This document shows, piece by piece, positions 1 to 6,271 of a stretch of DNA of 12,711 nucleotides. The notes under the pieces were generated by a model. The model made no database searches, had not been told where the DNA came from, and saw only the letters and a list, made by a program, of their open reading frames with translations. The DNA comes from Bacteroidales bacterium (GTDB lineage Bacteria; Bacteroidota; Bacteroidia; Bacteroidales; Bacteroidaceae): NCBI GenBank assembly GCA_004552195.1, contig SFPC01000053.1, forward strand, positions 1 through 12,711, written 5' to 3'. Each line of letters opens with the position of its first letter. The first letter of the stretch is position 1. The translations under genes were made by a program, and so were the position numbers.

Positions 1-1587
1 AATATTTCCAGACCGACCATATCCAGTTCTTAGTTTCAACATTGTTATAAAGTCAGTATCAGAGAGGAAGCCTTCCTTTTTTACATCCCAACTCAGTGAT
101 ACTGACGGGAAGAATCCGAAAGTATTGTTATCGCTTACCATTGAAGAGCCATCTCCACGGAGTGCTGCCGCAATAGAATATCTATCCTTGTAACTATATG
201 TGACACTACCCATTATTGAAGCAAGTGACGGGTCTTCATAGCTACTGCTCGTACCACCGAAAGGACGCGATGATGTTGCTCCGATGTTATTATAGGAGAA
301 ATCATTTGTTGTTATTCCTTTTGCCTGCACCCATAAACCAGTCCTTACCTGTTTAAGATATTCTGCGCCAACAACAGCATCAAGGTGTGAGTCTCCCCAA
401 GCATTGTTATATGAGAGGGACACATTTGCAAAGTAGTCTTCACCCTTGAACTCTCCACGATAAACATTGCCTTGCGCCCACACCCATGTAGGACAAAATT
501 GAGCATTTCCCGTAGATGAATATGAATAAGAGCCGAAAGCCGACAATATCAAATTGTCAAGGATATTAAATTTCAGCCCCAAATGTGTATTGAAATTCCG
601 TTCTTCGGAGTCATTTTTCTCATAGAGGAGTGCTCCGGGGTGGTTGATGTGTGATGCAGCCGAGTTCTTCACCCAGTTGCCGTTAACATCAGTTCCTGCT
701 GGATATGTAGGATTCTGTGCAGCTGCCGAGTAAAACAGCATTCGTGTATCAAAAATGTCGTGTATCTTTGACGAGTAGCCATATACACCAAAATCGCCAA
801 CTAAGCGACCATTGAAAGCCTTCTGTGTTGCATCAAGTTTTACCACTAAATTTCGGTAATCGTTAACTTTGACAATTGTATTATGATCCATAAAACCGAA
901 CGATGCTCGATAGTTTGAGTTTTCCGAACCACCGCTAAAAGCCAAGTGATGCTGATGTATCAAGCCCGTACGAGTAATTACATCGTGAAAATTGGTGTTG
1001 TAGCCACCATTATTGTAATCTAATCCAAGTGCCTCTGCTGTAGCTATATACTCCGGGCCGTTGAGCATTTGCAGATGTTTATACATTGACTCGAATCCGT
1101 AGTTGCCATCATATGATATTTCGAAACCACGCCCCGTTCCTTTCTTGGTCTTAATCTCAATTACACCTGAAGCACCACGGGAACCGTACATTGCCGTTTC
1201 GGTAGCATTCTTCAAAATAGTGAAACTCTCGATGTCTGCGGGATATATGGTAGATAGCGTAGCGATGTCGGATGTCACTCCGTCAATAATTACTAACGGG
1301 TCATTGCCACCCATAATGGATGTGGTACCACGCACACGGATACTATTCAGCATAGCGAGTCTGTCTGTTCCATTAGTGGTGACGTTCACACCGGCAGACT
1401 GACCACTCAATACATCCAGAGCATTGTTTATAGGACCTTTTTTAATATTCTCGGGTCTAATATTTTCTGATAGTTTTATTTCCGAAACGGAATCTTGTTT
1501 CTCACGAACATTCTGCACTTGTGCTTCAACCTTGGAAACACCACAGAATAGAGACATTACGACAAGCCACAGACAAATTCTTCCCAT
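1..1587 (-). CDS. SusC/RagA-family TonB-dependent outer-membrane receptor, N-terminal part
   Basis: Only the first 529 codons are present; the reading frame is open through base 1, so the C-terminal barrel is outside the window. ATG is at 1587-1585. Residues 1-22 form a signal peptide (hydrophobic core LWLVVMSLFCG, cleavage near VEA/Q). The TonB plug covers about residues 45-150, with the SusC hallmarks DPLVIIDGV (96-104), ATETAMYGSRGASGVIEIKT (128-147) and an IRVRGTTSI stretch (83-91). Barrel-type sequence follows, for example NYRASFGFMDHNTIVKVNDY (225-244). Such receptors import glycans or other large ligands with a SusD lipoprotein, which would be encoded downstream, off the window. The roughly 80-residue carboxypeptidase-regulatory-like domain that usually precedes the plug in SusC proteins is absent: only about 22 residues separate the signal peptide from the plug. 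Base composition is A+T-richer than the core genes. The family call is secure; the ligand is unknown. Confidence 0.93.
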   Translation of the reverse strand, partial: MGRICLWLVVMSLFCGVSKVEAQVQNVREKQDSVSEIKLSENIRPENIKKGPINNALDVLSGQSAGVNVTTNGTDRLAMLNSIRVRGTTSIMGGNDPLVIIDGVTSDIATLSTIYPADIESFTILKNATETAMYGSRGASGVIEIKTKKGTGRGFEISYDGNYGFESMYKHLQMLNGPEYIATAEALGLDYNNGGYNTNFHDVITRTGLIHQHHLAFSGGSENSNYRASFGFMDHNTIVKVNDYRNLVVKLDATQKAFNGRLVGDFGVYGYSSKIHDIFDTRMLFYSAAAQNPTYPAGTDVNGNWVKNSAASHINHPGALLYEKNDSEERNFNTHLGLKFNILDNLILSAFGSYSYSSTGNAQFCPTWVWAQGNVYRGEFKGEDYFANVSLSYNNAWGDSHLDAVVGAEYLKQVRTGLWVQAKGITTNDFSYNNIGATSSRPFGGTSSSYEDPSLASIMGSVTYSYKDRYSIAAALRGDGSSMVSDNNTFGFFPSVSLSWDVKKEGFLSDTDFITMLKLRTGYGRSGNI

Positions 1588-1608
1588 CTTGAATAGTTCA
1601 ATCTCTGT

Positions 1609-1676
1609 AGATTCCCAGACCAGAAGGTTAATAAATCTTATACGCAATATATTATAAAGAGGGGGATTGGGAATCT
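1609..1676. repeat. 9-bp perfect inverted repeat upstream of the SusC-like gene
   Basis: AGATTCCCA (1609-1617) and TGGGAATCT (1668-1676) are exact reverse complements separated by 50 bp. They lie 22 bp upstream of the receptor start codon. The enclosed segment is A+T-rich. On the minus strand it contains TATATTGC (1651-1644), one or two changes from the Bacteroidetes -7 element, but no convincing -33 partner. The repeat could be an operator, a leader hairpin or a very short invertible promoter. Only its presence is certain. Confidence 0.5.
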
Positions 1677-1902
1677 GTACTATTGCCCTGCCTGTCCGTC
1701 CGCTAAGCCATTGTATATTTTTTCTGTTATTTCATATCAGTGATGCTGATAATCCAGGCAAGAACAGAGTAAACATCTACCTCTTTTATACATAAATCCT
1801 TTCCAAGGACTTTATAAGCGCAACCATTAACTACATCCTTAATTCCGCAACACTTTATTATACTTTATTTATCCTTAATTCCGCAACACTTTATTTATAA
1901 GT
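1677..1902. other. Intergenic region with a possible coding remnant on the minus strand
   Basis: No complete gene is visible. On the minus strand a short open stretch from about 1867 to a TAA at 1729-1727 reads KCCGIKDVVNGC followed by AYKVLGKDLC and VDVYSVLAWIISITDMK. It has no start codon of its own and may be chance or the tail of a lost gene; I do not recognise it. The region also holds a 25-bp direct repeat, listed separately, and a small hairpin (arms 1792-1801 and 1805-1815, one bulged base, 3-base loop). Confidence 0.3.
1835..1895. repeat. Pair of 25-bp perfect direct repeats
   Basis: The 25 bases at 1835-1859 recur exactly at 1871-1895, with a period of 36 bp. Each copy contains CCTTAATTCCGCAACACTTT. 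The 11-bp spacer (TATACTTTATT is close to it) is itself similar to the repeat's end. The period is a multiple of three, so a duplication inside a former reading frame is possible. The repeat abuts the hairpin at the head of the insertion-sequence remnant. Confidence 0.85.
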
Positions 1903-1933
1903 TCCTGAGCAACAAAAAGTTGCTCAGGATTTT
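1903..1933 (+). terminator. Intrinsic-terminator-like hairpin at the head of the IS remnant
   Basis: An 11-bp perfect stem, TCCTGAGCAAC (1903-1913) with GTTGCTCAGGA (1919-1929), closes an AAAAA loop and is followed by TTTT (1930-1933). No gene on the plus strand ends just before it. It lies about 75 bp ahead of a transposase-like start codon. The simplest reading is a device at the end of an insertion sequence that stops outside transcription from entering the transposase gene. Confidence 0.65.
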
Positions 1934-2007
1934 GCCATGTCAGATTTTTCACTTATCGTAATGTTGCAATTCAAAACAAGCATAAATCGTAACAAGACAT
2001 TGCAAAT

Positions 2008-2160
2008 ATGCACATAAAATCAGAAAAACTCACACCTTTTGGAGGCATTTTTTCAATCATGGAGCAATTGATGAAGTCCCGATGTTCATCACCACGCTGT
2101 GGACATAGACGAGCAAGCTGCCTCGTCGCACGTGCTACTATATTATATGTATATCTCTAA
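2008..2160 (+). pseudogene. IS1380-family transposase, 5' remnant
   Basis: ATG at 2008-2010 opens a 50-codon frame ending at TAA 2158-2160. Its first 20 residues, including KSEKLTPFGGIFSIMEQ, match my memory of the N-terminus of Bacteroidetes IS1380-family transposases, which are normally over 400 residues. After about residue 20 the sequence (LMKSRCSSPRCGHRRASCLV) no longer resembles the family, so the transposase has been replaced or scrambled from about 2068. No catalytic DDE region exists downstream. The upstream hairpin (1903-1933) fits the element's left end; no right terminal repeat was found. The family call is from memory of the motif, without a search. Confidence 0.6.
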
Positions 2161-2290
2161 CTAAGCGGAAAGTATCGGTTGCGCTGCTTCCGGGTAGTGC
2201 GATGATGCTTCCGGGTTATAAGTTCATGAGGTCATAGAGCCGGTGCTCACATGGCACAAACATGGCATACTGCCTCGTAGCCCGCATTGA
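2069..2290 (-). repeat. Two diverged copies of a small repeat (RATRQ-type)
   Basis: Read on the minus strand, the segment 2138-2069 can be translated as RATRQLARLCPQRGDEHRDF and the segment 2285-2219 as RATRQYAMFVPCEHRLYDLM. At the DNA level ACGAGGCAG is shared and the flanking bases align with a few changes and one 6-base gap. Neither has a start codon placed like a gene. They look like degraded copies of one dispersed repeat, the first fused to the transposase remnant and the second lying just past the stop codon of the transglutaminase gene. Confidence 0.45.
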
Positions 2291-2303
2291 CGGCTCCGTA
2301 ACC

Positions 2304-4973
2304 TCAACGCGTGAGTTTGCCGATGGTGGAGGTGAGGCGGCTGCCAATGCCGATGGTGTAGCCCTGCGTGCAGCTGACCACGCGGTTGAAAGTGTCGGCA
2401 ATGAGGAGCACGGGATAGTCGCCGGACTTCATGAGGCAGCTCTGCTCCATGTCGCGACGGACACTGCCGTCGGCATCCACCCCGAAAGAAACGGTGGAGG
2501 GGAGGTTGGTGAACTCGGCGCGGTTTTTCTGGAAACGGTCATAGGCTTCCTCGGAAGAGAAGAGCAACACGATGGGACGGCCCCAGGCTTCGAGCGCGGC
2601 ACGCTGCTTCTCCAAATCGTGCAACACGTGGTTGCTTGGTTCGTGGTTGGGACGCAGAAGCCCCACCACGTAGTAGCCGCGCCCGGTGGCGGAAAGGAGC
2701 GAACGATGAGTGCCAACGGATGGGTCGAAGAAACGGTTTTCACTATTGAACGTACCGATGACCTGCACGGCGGTTTCGTCCGTGCGCATCACCAAAGGTT
2801 CGGTGCGGTCGGTGCCTGCGGCCAGTGGGAACACGGAGAGGCGTGCCAACACGGAGCCGTCGGCCAAACGCGTACCGGTGGTGAGAAGATAGTTGCCGGG
2901 ATGAACCGTAGCCTTGCGGCGGAAGGTGCTCTTCCACGTGTCGGTCTCGGGATAGTTTTGCAGCACGGGACTGCCGTTTTGCAGGCGGCTGAGGGTGAAA
3001 TGATGGTAGTAGGCAGGATTTTCCATATACTGCCGGGGCGTGTAGTCTAAGGTGAGGCGGGCGGCGGCAGGTTCTTTGGCCGACTTCCCGGCGACGGAGG
3101 GTTCCAGGCTGGCGGTCTGCCACTTGGCGGTGTGCTCCGATGGCACACCTTTCTTTTCGTCTAATACCACATACTGCGCCTGACCCGTAACTTCATCGAT
3201 ACGGGCGGGGATGCCATGCGAACGGCAGAGTGCCACGAAGAGCAATTTGCGATTGGGCAGGTCGGCTCGCCTTCCCTCCAAGGCCCGGGCCGGCGAGAGG
3301 GGATAGCCCAAGGGATTGCGCTCGGTGTTGTCAACGATGTGGGAGGTTATCCATGCTGCCAGGGCCTCGGGGCCTTCTTGCACGGTATGTTCCACCTCGG
3401 CAGGGAGTTTTTCCAAGTCGGCCAGCCACGTGCTGAGCTGCTCGCCGGCAATGCGCGGCGAATAGAGGTAACGGTAAAGGAACTGCTGCTCGTCCTCGGG
3501 CAAGGGCTGACTGAGTTCGGTGTGGAGGTGGCGAAGGTGGCTGCGCAGCACGGGAAGGGAGAAGTCGCGCAAGTCTTTGTCGGTAAGGGTGCGGAGGAGT
3601 TGGAGCGTGGAACGGTCAGGCTGTTCGGAAAGCAGGGCGTAGAGGTTGCGCCAGTTGCCGCACGACTTGACGACCAACGGACGGATTTCCTCAAAAGGCA
3701 ACTTCTGACGCTCGCACCAACGGAGGGTGGAAACGGAGTCGGGGAAGGAGTGCACATAGGCGGTGCGCAGGGCATCCTCCTCGGCCAACCTTCGGGCGTT
3801 GCGGGCGGCAGCGGCCTCGGAAACCAGAGGCAGGCTGGCCGATCCCTCGGGCGGCGTGATGTTCAGCTCCTCGGTGAACGCCTCGCCACCGCGACGGGTG
3901 AGTTTCACCACAATGCCTTCCGACCCGGCGCGGAATTTTTCAAAGCCATAGGCTTCGGCCTGCGAAGCCCACGCCACAAGGTCGCCCAAGCCGGTGAGGA
4001 TGGATGCCTGCCCCTGGGCATTGGCGCGCGTACGCTGCACGGTGTACAGCTCGGCATAGTTGTACACCTTGAACTCTACCACTGCACCGGGACAGGGCTT
4101 ACCCTGCGCATCGACCACGGTGATGGTGGTGCGCGCGGTACGGGCGTAATGCGGCGTGACGTTGATTTCCGTGAAGCAGGGGTTGGCGGCCATGATGTCC
4201 TCCTGCCCCCGGTAACGGCCAAAGACCTTGGTGTGCATCAGCATTCCGCGTGAGGCGGGCTGGTTAAACCATCCCAAGTCGAGCACGGCCTCCGGCTCAC
4301 ACGCACCGAGGAAGTGCCAGGCTCCGTCGGCCCAGGCTTCTACCCAGGCGTGGTTATCGTCGGTATGTGCCCAACGCGGGGTGTACACCTGGCGCGCCGG
4401 AATGCCCACGGTGCGAAGGGCAGCGACGGTGAGGGTGCTTTCCTCGCCGCAACGCCCCGTGGAGGTCTGGAGGGTGGCCATGGGAGAGGAGGTGCGGGCA
4501 TCGGAGGGCTGGTAGGTGACGTGTTCGTGGCACCAATGGTTGATTTCCAGCACGGCATCGCTCATGCTCAACCCTTTGACGCGCTCCTTGAGCTCGTTGT
4601 AGTAGGTGGTGCGGAATTTGTCGAGGCTCTCGTTGTTGACCCTGACGGGTAGCACGAAATGCAGCCACTCCTGTTCCGGCACTTGCTTGCCCCAGGGCAT
4701 CTCGCGCCGGGCCTGCAACGCGATACGGGTTTGCTCCACATAATAATTGACGCTGCGGTCAGCCACATCGGGCCAGGGCATGTAGGCATAGAGGAACTGG
4801 AGGGCGGTGCGACATTCATCGTCGACGGGAAGTGCCTGAAGGCTGTCGGACTTGGACAATGCGGAAAGCTCAACCCTGCGCATTTCAAAGTCATTGCGTA
4901 TCTGCTGGACGGTTTGGGAGGATCCGTAGAGCGAGCCCAGGGAAAGCCACAACAGGAATAAGAATTTCTTCAT
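2304..4973 (-). CDS. Large secreted transglutaminase-like protein
   Basis: 889 residues, starting MKKFLFLLWLSLGSLYGSSQ, a signal peptide without a lipobox Cys, so probably periplasmic. Residues 25-150 are an N-terminal helical region. The transglutaminase core follows: the active-site Cys motif TGRCGEES (C175), GIPAR (190-194), the His motif DNHAWVEAW (H208), then WHFLGACEPE (219-228). In peptide N-glycanase-type cores the last segment reads W..xDPCE, so the usual catalytic Asp is Gly223 here, with Glu226 nearby. A carboxypeptidase-regulatory or Ig-like domain spans about 280-360 (TITVVDAQGKPCPGAVVEFK). A second, degenerate transglutaminase-like segment lies at about 555-600 (LLFVALCRSHGIPARI) and shows no Cys in the expected place. 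Residues 800-889 resemble a thioredoxin fold without CxxC (P854 in a cis-Pro-like position). Its role may be protein crosslinking, peptide hydrolysis or binding; the substrate is unknown. Transcribed alone from a promoter at about 5009-5016. Confidence 0.85.
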   Translation of the reverse strand: MKKFLFLLWLSLGSLYGSSQTVQQIRNDFEMRRVELSALSKSDSLQALPVDDECRTALQFLYAYMPWPDVADRSVNYYVEQTRIALQARREMPWGKQVPEQEWLHFVLPVRVNNESLDKFRTTYYNELKERVKGLSMSDAVLEINHWCHEHVTYQPSDARTSSPMATLQTSTGRCGEESTLTVAALRTVGIPARQVYTPRWAHTDDNHAWVEAWADGAWHFLGACEPEAVLDLGWFNQPASRGMLMHTKVFGRYRGQEDIMAANPCFTEINVTPHYARTARTTITVVDAQGKPCPGAVVEFKVYNYAELYTVQRTRANAQGQASILTGLGDLVAWASQAEAYGFEKFRAGSEGIVVKLTRRGGEAFTEELNITPPEGSASLPLVSEAAAARNARRLAEEDALRTAYVHSFPDSVSTLRWCERQKLPFEEIRPLVVKSCGNWRNLYALLSEQPDRSTLQLLRTLTDKDLRDFSLPVLRSHLRHLHTELSQPLPEDEQQFLYRYLYSPRIAGEQLSTWLADLEKLPAEVEHTVQEGPEALAAWITSHIVDNTERNPLGYPLSPARALEGRRADLPNRKLLFVALCRSHGIPARIDEVTGQAQYVVLDEKKGVPSEHTAKWQTASLEPSVAGKSAKEPAAARLTLDYTPRQYMENPAYYHHFTLSRLQNGSPVLQNYPETDTWKSTFRRKATVHPGNYLLTTGTRLADGSVLARLSVFPLAAGTDRTEPLVMRTDETAVQVIGTFNSENRFFDPSVGTHRSLLSATGRGYYVVGLLRPNHEPSNHVLHDLEKQRAALEAWGRPIVLLFSSEEAYDRFQKNRAEFTNLPSTVSFGVDADGSVRRDMEQSCLMKSGDYPVLLIADTFNRVVSCTQGYTIGIGSRLTSTIGKLTR

Positions 4974-5008
4974 GTAAATATCAAGTTGGTTTCTGACAGA
5001 AAACGATG

Positions 5009-5039
5009 CAAATATAGGGATTTATCGCTTTTTGAAAAA
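5009..5039 (-). promoter_or_regulatory. Promoter of the transglutaminase-like gene
   Basis: On the minus strand TATATTTGC (5016-5008) matches the Bacteroidetes -7 element TAnnTTTG exactly. A T-rich tract (TTTTTTC, about 5042-5036) lies where the -33 element is expected. The start codon (4973) is about 35 bases downstream, giving a short leader of roughly 30 nt. Confidence 0.65.
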
Positions 5040-5327
5040 AGATGAGGAACGGTGATTGCCTTTGGAAACATATATCTTTATATTGGTGTCCGGTAATAGT
5101 TTGCAAACGGCGAGGTGGCCTATCTGCTGAACGGAAGCAAATTAGGGGTGGCAGAGAAAGAGCACATTCGACTCATTCACAATCCGGGGCTGCAAGCCGG
5201 CATCTTTTTGCCAGCTTGCAACCCCCTCTTTAGCCTGAATGGCAATTTTTCCGCACAGCAACAAAAACATCATCTTCTCTCAAAGACAAAAATATTGGAA
5301 TACAAAGAAGAAAAAGCAGGACTTGAG
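5017..5327. other. Divergent intergenic region between the transglutaminase-like gene and rplU
   Basis: No credible gene is visible. Short open frames on the plus strand, such as 5115-5384, run through the rplU promoter and have no coding character. The stretch holds one strong hairpin (5186-5225, separate entry) and is otherwise unremarkable A-rich sequence. Confidence 0.6.
5186..5225 (-). other. Orphan 17-bp hairpin
   Basis: Arms 5186-5202 (GGGGCTGCAAGCCGGCA) and 5209-5225 (TGCCAGCTTGCAACCCC) pair around a 6-base loop. Read as minus-strand RNA, all 17 positions pair, two of them as G-U. Read on the plus strand, the same two positions are C-A mismatches. This favours a minus-strand RNA. No T-run follows on the minus strand, so it is not a classical terminator. 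It lies upstream of the transglutaminase promoter and about 100 bp before the rplU promoter. Confidence 0.6.
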
Positions 5328-5357
5328 TTGGGTAATGCAAAAAAAGATGTACTTTTG
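5328..5357 (+). promoter_or_regulatory. Promoter of rplU-rpmA
   Basis: TTG (5328-5330), a 19-bp spacer and TACTTTTG (5350-5357, followed by C) match the Bacteroidetes -33/-7 consensus. The predicted start near 5364 leaves a leader of about 78 nt. In it, TTTAG (5364-5368) can pair with CTAAA (5381-5385), with an inner TCC/GGG helix, a possible site for ribosomal-protein feedback. The sequence before the ATG is A+T-rich and lacks a Shine-Dalgarno motif, as is usual in this phylum. Confidence 0.75.
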
Positions 5358-5441
5358 CAGCCGTTTAGAGTCCGACGGGGCTAAAGAAGAGGTTGCGGAT
5401 GCAGCCCGCCTCCCGGAAAAACCGTTTTACTTTTATTATAA

Positions 5442-5759
5442 ATGTACGCAATCGTAGAGATTAACGGTCAGCAGTTCAAAGCAGAAGAAGGCAAGAAGCT
5501 CTTCGTAAACCACATCTGCGGTGCCGAAAACGGCCAGACTGTTGAATTTGAGAAAGTGTTGTTGATTGACAACAATGGCGAAGTAAAGGTAGGCGCTCCT
5601 ACCGTTGAAGGTGCCAAGGTTGTATGCGAAGTGCTCTCGCCGCTGGTTAAAGGCGACAAGGTGCTGGTGTTCCACAAGAAGCGTCGCAAAGGCCACCGCA
5701 AGCTGAACGGCTATCGCCATCAGTTCACCGAATTGACAATCAAGAACGTAATTGCTTAA
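5442..5759 (+). CDS. rplU: 50S ribosomal protein bL21
   Basis: 105 residues, normal for bL21. It begins [20 protein letters not shown], the conserved L21 start. It has the [12 protein letters not shown] segment in the middle and the basic [20 protein letters not shown] motif near the C-terminus that contacts 23S rRNA. First gene of a two-gene operon with rpmA, 22 bp downstream, as in most bacteria. Expected to be highly expressed from the strong promoter at 5328-5357. Confidence 0.98.
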   Translation: MYAIVEINGQQFKAEEGKKLFVNHICGAENGQTVEFEKVLLIDNNGEVKVGAPTVEGAKVVCEVLSPLVKGDKVLVFHKKRRKGHRKLNGYRHQFTELTIKNVIA

Positions 5760-5781
5760 TCCTTAAAAGTTTCAGAAAGAC

Positions 5782-6045
5782 ATGGCACACAAAAAAGGTG
5801 TAGGTAGTTCTAAGAACGGCCGTGAGTCGGCTTCACAAAGATTAGGCGTTAAGATTTGGGGCGGACAGACCTGCGTTGCCGGCAACATCATCGTTCGCCA
5901 GCGCGGTACGGTTCACTATCCCGGAAAGAACGTGGGTATGGGTAAGGACCACACGCTTTACGCACTCGTTGACGGCGTTGTTTCCTTCCATCGCGGCAAT
6001 CGCGACCGCAGCGTAGTTTCCGTTTCTCCCGAAGCTGAAGCTTAA
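5782..6045 (+). CDS. rpmA: 50S ribosomal protein bL27
   Basis: 87 residues, full length. It starts [16 protein letters not shown], the N-terminal tail that reaches the peptidyl-transferase centre, with no Firmicutes-type cleavable extension. The conserved [10 protein letters not shown] (residues 34-43) and [16 protein letters not shown] (50-65) follow. Small departures from the commonest consensus are YPGK in place of HPG(E/A/K) and WGGQ in place of (F/Y)GGQ. Cotranscribed with rplU and terminated at 6086-6119. Confidence 0.98.
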   Translation: MAHKKGVGSSKNGRESASQRLGVKIWGGQTCVAGNIIVRQRGTVHYPGKNVGMGKDHTLYALVDGVVSFHRGNRDRSVVSVSPEAEA

Positions 6046-6085
6046 GTTTTTTGACATCAAGTAGAACCCTACTGAAAAAGCATTG

Positions 6086-6119
6086 AGAGTTGTTTCCCGA
6101 CGGAAGCAACTCTTTTTTT
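6086..6119 (+). terminator. Intrinsic terminator of rplU-rpmA
   Basis: AGAGTTGTTTCC (6086-6097) pairs with GGAAGCAACTCT (6102-6113), 12 bp with one T-G pair, around a CGAC loop. The T-run 6113-6119 follows. It lies 41 bp after the rpmA stop codon. Confidence 0.92.
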
Positions 6120-6141
6120 GCGCTCATCAAAGAACAGAATA

Positions 6142-6255
6142 GGGACAAAAAGTTATAAGGTTATAAGGTTATAAGATTACTGTCAGAGCGGATGATGAAA
6201 ACCGCCGCTCAACGAGCAAGCTTATAGCCTCATAACCTTAGAACTTTTTATTCCC
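6142..6255. repeat. Imperfect long palindrome built on 8-bp repeats, possible bidirectional terminator
   Basis: The left arm 6142-6175 contains three perfect tandem copies of GTTATAAG (6152-6175). The right arm 6221-6255 is its imperfect reverse complement, with decayed 8-mers CTTATAGC, CTCATAAC and CTTAGAAC. About 30 of 34 positions pair. Inside sits a second hairpin, GAGCGG (6186-6191) with CCGCTC (6205-6210, offset by one). ACTTTTT ends the stem on both strands. It lies between the convergent rpmA and GH84 genes and is the only candidate terminator for the latter. Confidence 0.7.
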
Positions 6256-6271
6256 ATCGCTTGGCCGGGAA

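Noticed and set aside
1736..1752. Small hairpin TATCAG/CTGATA
   Set aside because: Six pairs in A+T-rich sequence; no T-run and no context.
1835..1895. CRISPR array
   Set aside because: Only two repeats with an 11-bp spacer; no array.
2262..3050. 262-codon plus-strand frame opposite the transglutaminase gene
   Set aside because: Antisense shadow; low-complexity composition (Gly, Ala, Val, His) typical of reversed codons.
3216..4253. 345-codon plus-strand frame opposite the transglutaminase gene
   Set aside because: Antisense shadow for the same reasons.
5115..5384. 89-codon plus-strand frame upstream of rplU
   Set aside because: It crosses the rplU promoter and a hairpin and has no coding character.
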